64,000 nucleotides of DNA from the NCBI GenBank assembly GCA_944548615.1, contig OX155973.1, forward strand, positions 20,903,728-20,967,727, written 5' to 3'. How positions within the stretch are numbered: the stretch's first letter is position 1; every line of letters begins with the position of its first letter. A model generated the notes under the pieces. That model had not been told where the DNA came from. It searched no databases and saw only the letters and a list, made by a program, of their open reading frames with translations. The position numbers were made by a program, and so were the translations under genes. Of the stretch, positions 18,649 to 28,555 are shown piece after piece. The stretch is from Micropterix aruncella. Its lineage: Eukaryota > Arthropoda > Insecta > Lepidoptera > Micropterigidae.

Positions 18649-19940
18649 ATGAAATCGAAGACTATCGCGGTTGTTTGACATTATAAATAGGATAGAAAAC
18701 GAATTTACCGCGTGAAATTTGTAGGACCCGACGTTTCGGTGACGTTGCAGCCGACGTTGTCTAGGGTAAACTGAAGAGCTGTCAGTCCGTTGTTTTGCGG
18801 GTAGGCCGCAAACCGCTGCCGCCACTGCGTAGGTTATAACGGTGGTGGGGGGCCGGGCTCGGAGCGCGGGAATTTTTAAAATCCGTCTTGCACACAACAC
18901 TCACTGTATCCTGTTTTACGTCTTTGCGTTCGGCGTTCGGCGGCGGGAACATTTTAAGAAGAGGGTTCCACGTAGAAGAGAGTTTGTAGCCGTCATCTCT
19001 ATTGAAGTTCGGAGTTCTTCTTATTTCAATGGCTTCCCGGATCATGCGAGGAAAGTAGAATTGTTCCTTGGATAGAACAATGGGATTTTGAAACTGCATC
19101 CAGTGGTTACTTCCGCTATCCAATATATGTTCGCAGATCGCCGATTTTTCTCGCTGAACGTTTTTAACAGCTTTGATGTGTTCTGTCAGTCGCGTGGCTA
19201 TGGGCCGTTTCGTTTGTCCAACGTAGGCTAGACCGCAGCTGCATTCGACTTTATACACACCCGGGGTTTGCAGTGGTATTACATCCTTTACAGGCCTCAA
19301 AAATCGAGCTATATTTTGGGTCGGTTTGAAGATCGTTTTTATATCGAATCTGTTTAGCATCTTACTTATTCGATCTGTCACGCCCTTGACGTATGGTAAG
19401 AATGCTCTTGATCTGCTCGGTTTTTGAGTTTCGTCCGTATTAGATCGTGTGCGTGTCTCGTGATATTTTCCGTATCCATTTTTCCTAAGGACATCATTGA
19501 CATGTTCCATCTCCTTCGGAAAATGCTCAGTGTCGCATAGATCGCGTGCTCGATTCACGAGCGACGTTTGCACTGAACGTAGATGGTAGGGATGATGGTG
19601 TGAGCTTGTATGCAAATATCTGTCCGTATGTGTGGGCTTCCGATATACCGTATGTCCGAGAGTATTGTCACTTCTCCTCATCACTTTGACATCCAAAAAT
19701 GGTAAGGAGCCGTCCTTCTCTACTTCATAGGTGAAACTGATTTTTGGGTGTATGGAGTTTAGATGACCCAGGAATTCTTTCACCGTTTGAATGTTGCCTT
19801 TCAGGATGCAGAAGGTATCATCCACGTAGCGAAGCCAGAGAATGGGTTTAATTTTGGAGGTTTTTATGGCTAATTCCTCAAAATATTCCATATATAGGTC
19901 ACTAACTATCGGCGATACGGGGCATCCCATTGCTACTCCG
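18649..19940 (-). mobile_element. 5'-truncated Penelope-like element with exact 14-bp target duplication
   Basis: TTGCTATATGTTAT is present at 18635-18648 and 19941-19954. The element encodes the second half of the RT, a linker and the GIY-YIG endonuclease, followed by a 3' terminal block (accgaaacgtcggg, tttcacgcggtaaattcg, ctatttataatgtcaaacaa) that is repeated, often in inverted pairs, at five other places in the window. Confidence 0.9.
18782..19940 (-). CDS. PLE reverse transcriptase (C-terminal part) plus GIY-YIG endonuclease
   Basis: Open from the truncation point to the stop (about 385 codons). RT motifs: GVAMGCPVSPIVSDLYMEYF, LRYVDDTFCIL (intact catalytic DD) and GSLPFLDVKVMRR. Then a linker (RISKMLNRFDIKTIFKPTQN) and the GIY-YIG domain: GVYKVECSCGLAYVGQTKRP (GVY...YVG variant), the Arg/His pair in RLTEHIKAV, and the Glu-bearing helix MIREAIEIRR. 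This fusion of RT and GIY-YIG is unique to Penelope-like elements. The upstream RT motifs are missing, so the copy cannot make a full enzyme, although what remains has no internal stop. C-terminal end is Ser/Thr/Arg-rich. Confidence 0.9.
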
Positions 19941-19954
19941 TTGCTATATGTTAT

Positions 19955-20684
19955 TTTTTGCGATGTATATATATAAAGTATTTTTAAGCTATTTTTGGGA
20001 ATTTAGTAAACAAATAAATAAATCTGTTGTAGGCTCAACCATTGCTCGTGCATTTATAGTCTCTTAGATATTAGCGATTCAAATCTGATGGTATTATGTC
20101 TGAAATTTAGGTTCGACCGGCTGGTCTCTAATGAGCGAATATACGTTTTCACATCAAAAACAATGTACCGCTGCCCTTTCGGACACTCTGTAGAAATGTG
20201 CCAAATCGTTGAATATTTTATCACCCCCAAATGAGTTAGCGGATGATTCGGTCGATAAGAGTAGAAAGACGATGCGATCCGAAATGGTGGGTGAGCGAAA
20301 CGGTGTTGGTTCAGGCACCTTTCTATTTTTAGTATTGAAACGAGTGAAGTGGAGGCATCCTTAACTCAGCTGACGGGTGGGTGGATATGAGATAGATACC
20401 TATCTATCTGTCTCCAACGGAGCCACTTGTCTCGCTCCAACGGAGACCCGATTCCTTCCCAATTACGACACTTCTCCTCCTTCCATTACGGCTCATCTAA
20501 CGCACTGCCAAATATAATTATCAGCTTCTCTTGTGGAAATGGCTCTCCTACTACTATCACCGTATGAAATAGGGGAAAGTAATCCTCCTTCTTTTTTTTC
20601 TGTATAATATTAACATGTTTATTTAAGTGCCACTTTTATGCTGAGTAGTTATTTTGTGTAGGTATGAATAGGCTTTTACTTTTC
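19955..20684. other. Apparently unique intron sequence
   Basis: About 730 bp with intermediate GC and no match to any other part of the window. No coding exon recognised. It contains a short tandem pair (ctccaacggagccacttgtc / ctccaacggagacccg) at about 20410-20450. One of the few long stretches in the intron without a visible mobile element. Confidence 0.4.
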
Positions 20685-20831
20685 CAGCCAACCCCCAACC
20701 GACCAAGAAGGATAATGTTGTGAACGCGCAAAATTTTTTTTTCCAGCTGAAGACAGAAATATCCATTTTGAGCCCTCCTGAAACGATTAAGACCATTTCC
20801 AGATTGAAGTGTATATCAGTCTGTATATGTA
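20685..20831 (-). repeat. Copy of the 'actttcc' interspersed family (3' part, inverted)
   Basis: Reverse complement of the family's end: cttttccagcc, gttgtgaacgcgcaa, agattgaagtgtatatcagt. It abuts the LINE tail at 20832. Confidence 0.5.
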
Positions 20832-22361
20832 TGTATTTTATTTATTTTTTTATTTTATTTGTTACAACTTGGTATAGAGTTAACAGTGAGATCGTACAGA
20901 TATGATTTGTAATTATTTATATAAGTAATAAGAAAATGAATACATCCCATACGATCATTCTAGACGAATGCCCAACTAGACCGAACAGCCTGTATCTGGG
21001 CATACGAAATATATAGCCTTTGTTTTTGGAGTAGTAGTGACGTTTGAGTAGTACTGACTAATAGACTACTTTCAATACTAACACTAAGATAATGAATAAA
21101 GAAATAAAATATAAGAAAATAACTGAAAAAAAGAAAATTAAGAAATAAAATGGCATAAAATAGTAAACATATTAATACAAATATATATAATAAAGGGTTA
21201 GTAACATACATATATACACATATACACATACAAACATATATACATACATATATAATAATACACACACACACACATATTTTAAATTATTGTATGAAGCAAT
21301 TCATTTTCAGTCTTTGTACGACCTACTTCGTAAAGGAGCCATTTTTTTACTTTTATCTTAAATTGTTGTATATTTTGAACATTTTTTACTGACTCTTCTA
21401 AAGTATTAAAAATTTTTGGGGCGATGAAATACAACTGTCTTTGGGCAAAGGTTGTATGTACGTGAGGAATTACATAGTTCGTCCCTTCAGCCATTCTAGT
21501 TGGTCTTTGCTGCTGGCTTCGGGAACGTTTCTCTAAGGTCTTGTAAAAATGTATTAGGCATTGTTTCACGAACAACTGACGAATATCCAAAACACTTGCT
21601 TCGCTGAACAGCAGGTCAGAGTCATGGCGGGGATGTTTTCTGTAAGTAACCCTCAATAATAATTTCTGGGCTTTAACCAGTGGTTCAAGTACTTGTTTCG
21701 CACAGGCCCCCCATGCAATGATACCGTGCATCCATAAGCTTTGGCAAAGCGCCGTGTACACAATTTTTAACGTCGGTTTTTCCAGAATATTACGTAGCTC
21801 ACGAAAGACGTATACTAACTTTCGAGTGCGTGATGTAAGTTCATTTAGTTGGTTCTTCCAGGTTAACTTGGAATCAATGGTCAAACCAAGATACCTAATC
21901 TCGCCTACTTTATGAACGATCGGGCAGGCGCAGTTGGGTGGCTTAGAGCAGTTGATAGAGTGAACCTTTAGTTGGAATTCGCTTGTTGTAACGTCTGATC
22001 GCAATCCAAATGAGACCACTTTAGTCTTTGAAGCATTCAGCGTCAGCACGTGTCTATCTAGCCAACCTTTCACAATGTCTAGATTCATCTGCGATTTTTC
22101 GAAAGCTTCTTTCCATGAATTGGCTACCGTCAGCAGGACAGTGTCATCTGCAAAAGAGACGATCCGTGTGTTGTCCCCGAGTGGCAGGTCACATATCTCG
22201 TTGACGTACAATAGGAAGAGGACCGGGCCGAGGACACTGCCTTGGGGAACGCCATATCGAACTTTTGCATTATCACTTTCGATTCCATCGATTACCGTGA
22301 TCTGCGATCTGTCCTCTAGGTAATTTTTGAACCACTGATTCTCCTTGCCAGTTAAAAGCAA
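20832..22361 (-). mobile_element. 5'-truncated LINE related to the 25.4-kb element
   Basis: From a tail rich in (TTTTA) on the plus strand near 20836-20860, through a 3' UTR of repeated TATATGTATG/TGTG units, to ORF2. It is cut off inside RT just before motif B. Confidence 0.8.
21279..22361 (-). CDS. LINE ORF2, C-terminal 360 codons of reverse transcriptase
   Basis: Open frame without stops. Motifs: NQWFKNYLEDRSQ, YGVPQGSVLGPVLFLLYVNE (motif B), SFADDTVLL (motif C, both aspartates intact), YLGLTIDSKLTW, then the C-terminal domain with AQRQLYFIAPKIFN. The carboxy part resembles the 25.4-kb element (AQRHFYFLAPRFYN). The first Met is incidental; the true start was lost by 5' truncation, since the sequence changes to another repeat at 22362. 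Not functional as a whole element. Confidence 0.85.
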   Translation of the reverse strand: MLLTGKENQWFKNYLEDRSQITVIDGIESDNAKVRYGVPQGSVLGPVLFLLYVNEICDLPLGDNTRIVSFADDTVLLTVANSWKEAFEKSQMNLDIVKGWLDRHVLTLNASKTKVVSFGLRSDVTTSEFQLKVHSINCSKPPNCACPIVHKVGEIRYLGLTIDSKLTWKNQLNELTSRTRKLVYVFRELRNILEKPTLKIVYTALCQSLWMHGIIAWGACAKQVLEPLVKAQKLLLRVTYRKHPRHDSDLLFSEASVLDIRQLFVKQCLIHFYKTLEKRSRSQQQRPTRMAEGTNYVIPHVHTTFAQRQLYFIAPKIFNTLEESVKNVQNIQQFKIKVKKWLLYEVGRTKTENELLHTII

Positions 22362-22590
22362 TATTGCCCCATAAAAGCGCCCAAACTCGTCCGATTAAGC
22401 TGAAATTTGGTATACAGGCATCATTTGGTCATGGCAAGAGTTGAAAAAGTTGTGGTTGTTGTTGAAATCGGTCAACCGGTATAGTAGTCAGATTTCAATA
22501 TCGAAATAGTGGATTAAAGACTTAACATTTGGTACACCTTGTAAGGCCTAAATAACGTTGTGATTTTTTGGTTGGGATATCTCATATACA
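22362..22590 (+). repeat. Copy of the 'actttcc' family (5' part)
   Basis: aaagcgcccaaactcgtccgattaagctgaaat... catttggtcatggcaagag matches the same block at 29230-29310 and 37017-37080. Confidence 0.55.
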
Positions 22591-22605
22591 AGCTACACTA
22601 ACAAT

Positions 22606-23161
22606 AGGATAGAAAACGAATTTACCGCGTGAAATTTGTAGGACCCGACGTTTCAGTGACGTTGCAGCCACCGTTGTCTAGGGTAGACTGAAGAGCTGTC
22701 AGTCCGTTGTTTTGCGGGTAGGCCGCAAACCGCTTCCGCCACTGCGTAGGTTATAACGGTGGTGGGGGGCCGGGCTCGGAGCGCGGGAATTTTGAAAATC
22801 CGTCTTGCACACAACACTCACTGTATCCTGTTTTACGTCTTTGCGTTCGGCGTTCGGCGGCGGGAACATTATAAGAAGAGGGTTCCACGTAGAAGAGAGT
22901 TTGTAGCCGTCGTCTCTATTGAAGTTCGGAGTTCTTCTTATTTCAATGGCTTCCCGGATCATGCGAGGAAAGTAGAATTGTTCCTTGGATAGAACAATGG
23001 GATTTTGAAACTGCATCCAGTGGACAACGGTGGCTGCATACCCTAGACAGCGGTGGCTGCAACGTCACCGAAACGTCGGGTCCTACAAATTTCACGCGGT
23101 AAATTCGTTTTCTATCCTATTTATAATGTCAAACAACCGCGATAGTCTTCGATTTTATATA
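22606..23161. mobile_element. PLE foldback insertion with 12-bp target duplication
   Basis: TACACTAACAAT at 22594-22605 and 23162-23173. The left part (22606-23023) is the 3' end of the 18.6-kb PLE on the minus strand, including its last 105 codons (stop near 22699). At 23024 it switches to the plus strand and again runs to the same 3' terminal block (ctatttataatgtcaaacaaccgcg). Both outer edges are thus element 3' ends. Confidence 0.85.
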
Positions 23162-23173
23162 TACACTAACAAT

Positions 23174-23571
23174 ATTTAAATTCCACCATATATTTTAATC
23201 AAATATTAACGGTATCTGTTGGCGCTCAGCCGAGAAACGAACCGCGCCGCCCGAGGTCATTGCAACGGATCATAACCAGGTTCGACGGCCGGCTGCGAGA
23301 GGCCTGTATCGACTTTATTTATGAAATTAGTATGTAGATGAGATCAGTCCTTAGCAACTTGCCGGGTGACACACCCTTATTTTTAAAGAAATCCTAGGCC
23401 GTGTGAATGGCCTTTGAATAGCATTTTACCTAGTCTAGCGGTGGTTATGGATTATTTTTTTGACGATGAACACGTACAAACATTATATATCTGTTGCAGG
23501 CAACAATTAATTATTGCACACGCATTATTTGTCTCGTAGGTAGCTATTACGCATTATTTGGTTTAGGGAGC
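23174..23571. other. Non-genic stretch
   Basis: No coding sequence or known repeat recognised; 23230-23300 is GC-rich (gccgcccgaggtc). Confidence 0.35.
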
Positions 23572-24231
23572 TAATGGGCCCTTGCTGAGTTGGCCACGTA
23601 GACCTATTCTGTGCAGGGCTGGTCACACTCACGGGTCAAGACCCATTCGGCGGCCTCCACGCATGAAGTGCGAGCCCGGGCAGGCTCGCACTTCATGCGT
23701 GGGGTTGGGCAACCTTGGGGTTAGTTTCCCCTAGGAATCAACTTTCTGGCGCTCCTGGGCAGTCGACTGTGCACTCTGACTAACTGTCGGGGGAGTCTGG
23801 AAGCAGTACTGTTTCCTACAGAGCGGAGGTGGTTGCGGACCTTACGGCGACTGCTCTTGAAACGACCATCGGCCACCCGATCCTGGGTGAACAGCCGGGC
23901 AAAGGACGCTGTGGTCCGCGATAGATTCGGTAAACACCGTTTCACCGCTTCGTAAGGGAGAGGACCGCTCAAGCGACCTCGAACTCGTAACCAATCGAGA
24001 GACTGGAGTAATCTGGTCACAATTGGGAGTAAGGGCGTGAGTGTAGGCCCGCCGGGTAACACTCCTGGCTATCTCGCGCTTAAGGTGTTGGCCTCTTACG
24101 GGCTTGTGGCGTAGCTAGATGGTGGGCTGTTTTGTCCTCAAGTCTTCTGCGCTCACTCCAGGGAGATAGAACGACTAATCGTTAAAACTTCCTGAGGTGA
24201 CGGGCTCGACCGCTGTAGTCGACAACCTAAT
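23572..24231 (+). mobile_element. 680-bp SINE-like element
   Basis: Head at the left: gggagctaatgggccc, A-box-like TTGCTGAGTTGG at 23582-23593, B-box-like GGGTCAAGACC at 23633-23643. It ends ...gctgtagtcgacaacct. No clear flanking duplicate. Contains a palindrome-like pair at 23660-23700 (cttcatgcgtg repeated around gaagtgcgagcccgggcagg), an internal rearrangement. Confidence 0.8.
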
Positions 24232-24695
24232 TGCTTGCCGGGAAAGTGTTGGAGTAACACACCCGATTTTTACTCACAACCGATTTTTTACTAATACTAC
24301 AACCACTAAATATAACCTAGCTTAGATGTGCTTATTGTAAGGAAAAATAAATTCTCTAATATACCCAAAATCACTCTTTCGGGCATTCTCTTCTAATACA
24401 TACGAGTATAATTTTATTGTTGTCTTCTCTGTCTGCCTCAATTAATTTTAAATCCTGGGAGAAATACATTTTCCAGTAAATTACCGAAATTAATAATATC
24501 TCGATGGACAAAATTAATGAGCCAATCAATGTTTACCTAATCGAGCAAACGGGTAATTTATATAATTTCCCCAGTGAATTGGAACCCAAATTGACCCACT
24601 TCTTTTTAATTAGAACGGTTGACGCAGACGCTCACTTTATTATAAATTTGCAGACGATTTTGGTACAAAATAATTTTCAATAGAAATCAGTAAGG
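24232..24695. other. Non-genic stretch
   Basis: AT-rich; begins with cttgccgggaaagtgtt...acacaccc, similar to the duplicated unit near 37290. No coding sequence. Confidence 0.35.
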
Positions 24696-24750
24696 GGCTC
24701 TCTAGACGATCAAGCATGCTTGTCAAGCATCGCGTCGTGGGCTGGGAAGG

Positions 24751-24949
24751 GATCGTAAACCGCAGGAATTATGTAAATATTTTTTTTTTATATTTACCAA
24801 AAATGCCTAATTTTGTAGTTTATACGGGAAGTCACGTTAATTAGACGTAATTGATTAATTAATGACGTGACTCCCTGGTATACAACTACAAAATTAGGCA
24901 TTTTTAGTAAATATTTTTAAAAAAATGCAATTTCCTGCGGTTTACGATC
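24751..24949. mobile_element. Foldback MITE with ~93-bp arms
   Basis: Begins gatcgtaaaccgcaggaa and ends ttcctgcggtttacgatc; inside, aaaatgcctaattttgtagt faces actacaaaattaggcatttt. The arms pair over nearly their whole length around a short AT centre (gtaattgattaattaa). No ORF. Lies directly inside the left inverted repeat of the enclosing element. Confidence 0.8.
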
Positions 24950-25378
24950 AAATCAAATCAAATCAAATCAAATCAAATCGCATTTATTGTCTTCAAAAAA
25001 CTTTACATAGTTGTTTAGACATTTTTATATAGCCGCTTAAAATAACTTTAAAATGTATACTAAAAATATTTCATTAGAGACTCACCACATAATTGAGTTA
25101 TATTAGATATTTATAACTACAGATAGTCATGAAATTATAATATTAAAATTAAATGGTCCTGTAAGTAAGAATTATAATTGATTATGGGAGACAATTAAAA
25201 ATAATAGTAATAATATAATAATCAATAAAATGGTACAAATGTCAAGTTAAATAATAAAAAAAAATAAAAAAATCGAGATGGAAATTGTCAGTAATCTAAT
25301 TATAATTCGTTAATATTATATAATTCTCTCGCAATAAGGTAGCCTTTTAATTTCGATTTAAATTGGGTGATATTTCCT
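24950..25378 (-). pseudogene. LINE 3' end (last ~26 codons, 3' UTR and tail)
   Basis: The tail is (GATTT)n on the minus strand (aaatcaaatcaaatc on +, 24950-24980). The last codons read VGNITQFKSKLKGYLIAREL then YNINEL stop near 25303, close to the end of the 2.3-kb element. Extreme 5' truncation. Meets a plus-strand LINE head-to-head at about 25378. Confidence 0.75.
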
Positions 25379-27678
25379 ACCACACGACAATTACCGACCA
25401 TAGCATGATTGGAATTGCAATGACAACTAATAAAAGAACAAAAAAACTGGAAACGAAAACTAAATCGTCAATTGACCGTGTCCTCCTTCTAAACGAATTG
25501 AGTAAACAAAATTGGGATAGAATATTAGGTGAAAACGACGTCGAAAAAATTGCCCAACTAGTTTTAGAGACTCTATCTAGCTGTATCAAAAGTTCGACTA
25601 AAGTAAACACAATAAAAATTCCTAGATCAAAGAAAAAACTAACTCCCTGGGTAACAAATGGATTGTTAGCATGCCTTCGGAAAAGAGACAAAATCCACAA
25701 AGACACGAGAAAATACCCAAATAATACTCAACTTCTCAAGTACTATAAATCTTACAGAAACATTTGCAAAAGGCTAATTCAAAAAAGCAAAGTTAATTAC
25801 TACAGTCAGGAAATTAAAGAAGCAAGCGGGGACAGTAAAAAAACCTGGAGATTAGTTAAAAATATCGCATTCGGTAATAAGCAACTGATGGAAGTAAAGG
25901 AGATCAAAATAAATAATGAAGTGAAATCATTAGAAGATAATTTCGAAGAAATCCTGGAACATTTTAATAAATATTTTGTAAATGTAGGAAAAACTTATGC
26001 CAACAATATTTTGAACAATCTAAATACTTCTGAAAAGATTCTAGGTGCATCAGTAAATACGCAGCCCAAGACGAAAACAAACCTCAAACTCTACCAAACA
26101 TCTAAAGATGAAGTCGTCAAAACTATTACATCGCTAAAAAACTATTCTGCGCCAGGAAACGACGGCATCACAGCAGAAATACTGAAAATGTCAATTGATT
26201 ACATTGCAGAACCTATTTGCCATCTTATCAATACTAGCTTTGAAAACGGAGTGTTTCCTCAATGGCTGAAGTTTGCAAAGGTTAGACCACTACACAAGGG
26301 TGGAGACGAAAATGACATTGGTAATTACCGTCCCATATCGCTCCTTAACATCTTGTCAAAAGTAATAGAAAAAATTGCCAAAAAGCGTTTAATCTCGCAC
26401 CTAGAGAATGAGAGTCTTCTATCCAGCAACCAATTTGGGTTTAGAAGCGGTTTAGGAACTAATGAAGCATTACTTACTTTCACACAATACGTTGTTGAAA
26501 ACCTCGACAAGGGTAGTAAAGTTTTAGCGACATTTTTAGATTTATCGAAGGCTTTCGACACGGTGTCACATATAATATTAATAAAAAAACTGGAACATTA
26601 TGGAATAAATGACACAGCATTGCAGTGGTTCCAAAGCTACCTTGAGGGAAGGACGCAAACAACGTCGATACATGATCGACAAAGCGCGCCACTTAATGTA
26701 TCTTTCGGTGTTCCCCAAGGTAGCGTCTTGGGACCCGTATTGTTCCTAATATACATAAATGATTTATGTGATCTACCAATAAAAGGAAAAATAGTGGCGT
26801 TCGCGGATGACACCGTGTTACTTACGTCTGCTAACAATTGGGAAGATGCATACCGCAAAGCTCAATCGAACCTAAATCTGACGAAGCAGTGGCTCGACAA
26901 CCATATTCTCACTTTAAATATTTCTAAGACTAAAGTTATACAATTTCACATCAAGGCAACAATAAATAATTCAGAAACCGAAAACCAATTAACAATGCAC
27001 TCAACTTTTTGCTCTAGATCTGACGTCTGCAATTGTCAAACCATTGAAAGGACTAGGGAATATAAGTATCTGGGTGTCACTATAGATGCAACATTGACAT
27101 GGAAGCAACATGTAAGCAACCTAGCCACAAGAACAAGGAAACTCGCCTACGTGTTTAGAGAGCTTCGAAATATTCTACCAAAGCCCCTTCTCAAAACTGT
27201 GTATATGGCGTTGTGCCAAAGCCTGTGGTCCTATGGCACAATTGCATGGGGTGGCTGTACCACACAAGTACTCCTTCCTTTGATCAATGCGCAGAAGCTG
27301 ATTCTAAAGGTCATCAATAAAAAACCCCCTAGATACCCCTCAGCGAAACTCTTTACAGAATATGGAGTACTTGATGTGAGGCAATTATTCATAAAACAAT
27401 TACTAATTGAGTTTCACAGAATCAAGGATCAGCAGACAAGAAGCCAACAAACCAAAAACACAAGGCAAGCTACTGGGTCGAATTATAATATTCCGATTGT
27501 AAAGTCCTCATTTGCCCAAAGGCATTTTTACTTCCTTGCGCCGAGATTTTATAATAATTTAAATGAGAGTTATAAGAATGCAAACAACTTAAATTCATTC
27601 AAAATACTTATAAAGAAGTACCTGCTTGAAAGGGGTCCAATGTATGCGGAGTCTCAATTGCTCTCGCTAATAATTTAA
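25363..27678 (+). CDS. LINE ORF2 without its endonuclease N-terminus; RT intact
   Basis: 771 open codons; the first ATG lies in the neighbouring LINE tail and homology begins at about codon 7 (HTTITDH, last endonuclease motif). RT motifs: VRPLHKGGDENDIGNYRPIS, NQFGFRSGLGT, motif A FLDLSKAFDTV, motif B FGVPQGSVLGPVLFLIYIND, motif C AFADDTVLLTS. Then YLGVTIDATLTW and the C-terminal domain with a Cys-rich turn (CSRSDVCNC) and AQRHFYFLAPRFYN. No stop or frameshift. Relative of the LINEs at 9.1 and 21.3 kb. It is dead as an element because the 5' part is gone, but the absence of damage in RT suggests recent insertion. Confidence 0.85.
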   Translation: MGDISYHTTITDHSMIGIAMTTNKRTKKLETKTKSSIDRVLLLNELSKQNWDRILGENDVEKIAQLVLETLSSCIKSSTKVNTIKIPRSKKKLTPWVTNGLLACLRKRDKIHKDTRKYPNNTQLLKYYKSYRNICKRLIQKSKVNYYSQEIKEASGDSKKTWRLVKNIAFGNKQLMEVKEIKINNEVKSLEDNFEEILEHFNKYFVNVGKTYANNILNNLNTSEKILGASVNTQPKTKTNLKLYQTSKDEVVKTITSLKNYSAPGNDGITAEILKMSIDYIAEPICHLINTSFENGVFPQWLKFAKVRPLHKGGDENDIGNYRPISLLNILSKVIEKIAKKRLISHLENESLLSSNQFGFRSGLGTNEALLTFTQYVVENLDKGSKVLATFLDLSKAFDTVSHIILIKKLEHYGINDTALQWFQSYLEGRTQTTSIHDRQSAPLNVSFGVPQGSVLGPVLFLIYINDLCDLPIKGKIVAFADDTVLLTSANNWEDAYRKAQSNLNLTKQWLDNHILTLNISKTKVIQFHIKATINNSETENQLTMHSTFCSRSDVCNCQTIERTREYKYLGVTIDATLTWKQHVSNLATRTRKLAYVFRELRNILPKPLLKTVYMALCQSLWSYGTIAWGGCTTQVLLPLINAQKLILKVINKKPPRYPSAKLFTEYGVLDVRQLFIKQLLIEFHRIKDQQTRSQQTKNTRQATGSNYNIPIVKSSFAQRHFYFLAPRFYNNLNESYKNANNLNSFKILIKKYLLERGPMYAESQLLSLII

Positions 27679-28050
27679 GTTGTTTTATTAAATTATATAT
27701 TACTAACTAATATCAAATCTCGTGTATTATTTGCTATGTATATATATGTGTAGGTATGTATATATATATATTTATGTATGTGTGTATGTATGCGTATGTA
27801 TATATGTATATATTCTTATGTATCATGCAATACAACTTAAGTTCAGAATATCAAAAGAGTCAGCTCGTCGATACAATTAAACAAAAATCAGCATCCCTAG
27901 ATACGGGTCTCTGACCTAGTTAGGAATGCGGATAAACATTTCACCATAGGATGTGCTCAATCTCTCCCAACTCAACCATATTATGTAAATGGTGTTTATA
28001 CGACATATTATATGAAGTTATTGTAAATTAATAAATAAATAATAAATAAT
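25379..28050 (+). mobile_element. 5'-truncated LINE with intact reverse transcriptase
   Basis: Starts inside the endonuclease domain (HTTITDHSMIG). After the ORF comes a 3' UTR with the TATATGTATG-type repeats (27730-27830), a block gatacgggtctctgacctag shared with the LINE at 63.38 kb, and a tail of (AATA)n at about 28029-28050. Confidence 0.85.
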
Positions 28051-28136
28051 TTCCGTTTCTACATATACTTTTCATATTCTCACCTCCCAGCCCGCGACGC
28101 GATGCTTGACAAGCATGCTTGATCGTCTAGAGTGCC

Positions 28137-28349
28137 ATTAATAAGCAGCATTGTAGAGTATTTCAATAGTAGTACATTATATTCATTTATAAAACGACTT
28201 ATATAAAAATATTTTTTTGTAAGTGGCCTAGAAAATAAACTAAACACAAAAAAAACAATTGCATTTCTAATATTCACTAAATACTTACAAAAAAATATAC
28301 AAATAAATCATTATAAAAATGAAAAGATACAAGTATGTAAATATTTTTA
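28137..28349. other. Short non-genic stretch
   Basis: AT-rich. Contains the right flank of the enclosing DNA transposon. No coding sequence recognised. Confidence 0.35.
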
Positions 28350-28555
28350 TAAAAGATACAAGTATGGTTGGTTCATCGACCCTCGTTTTAAATGTAAAAA
28401 TATAAATTGCTTGCCCTGGAACAGGTATTTTCCATTTGAGCAGCACTAGCCAGTGAATGAAAGAGGAAAGTTTTTGCTATTTGTTTTAATATTATACTTA
28501 TTGTAAATAGTTAATTTGATATTTCCAATAAAATAAATAAATAAAAAAATACTAA
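28350..28555 (+). mobile_element. LINE 3' end, extreme 5' truncation
   Basis: Matches the last ~200 bases of the 8.8-12.2 kb LINE (tggttggttcatcgaccctc, attgcttgccctggaacagg, gcagcactagccagtgaatg) and ends in (AAAT)n. Confidence 0.8.

Larger units (their letters stand above)
24696..28136. mobile_element. DNA transposon ends (50-bp inverted repeats) enclosing later insertions
   Basis: GGCTCTCTAGACGATCAAGC... at 24696-24748 is matched inverted at 28084-28136 over about 50 bases with two or three mismatches. The repeats contain the palindrome CAAGCATGCTTG. Almost everything between them is accounted for by a foldback MITE and two LINEs, so little of the original element's body is left. TAA at 24691-24693 and 28139-28141 might be a PIF/Harbinger-type duplicate, but the edges are not certain. 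Confidence 0.65.

Noticed and set aside
18690..18790. Hammerhead ribozyme in the first PLE family's terminal block
   Set aside because: A GAAAC box is present (caccgaaacgtcgg) but no CUGANGA box at the right distance; ctgcaacgtc does not fit.
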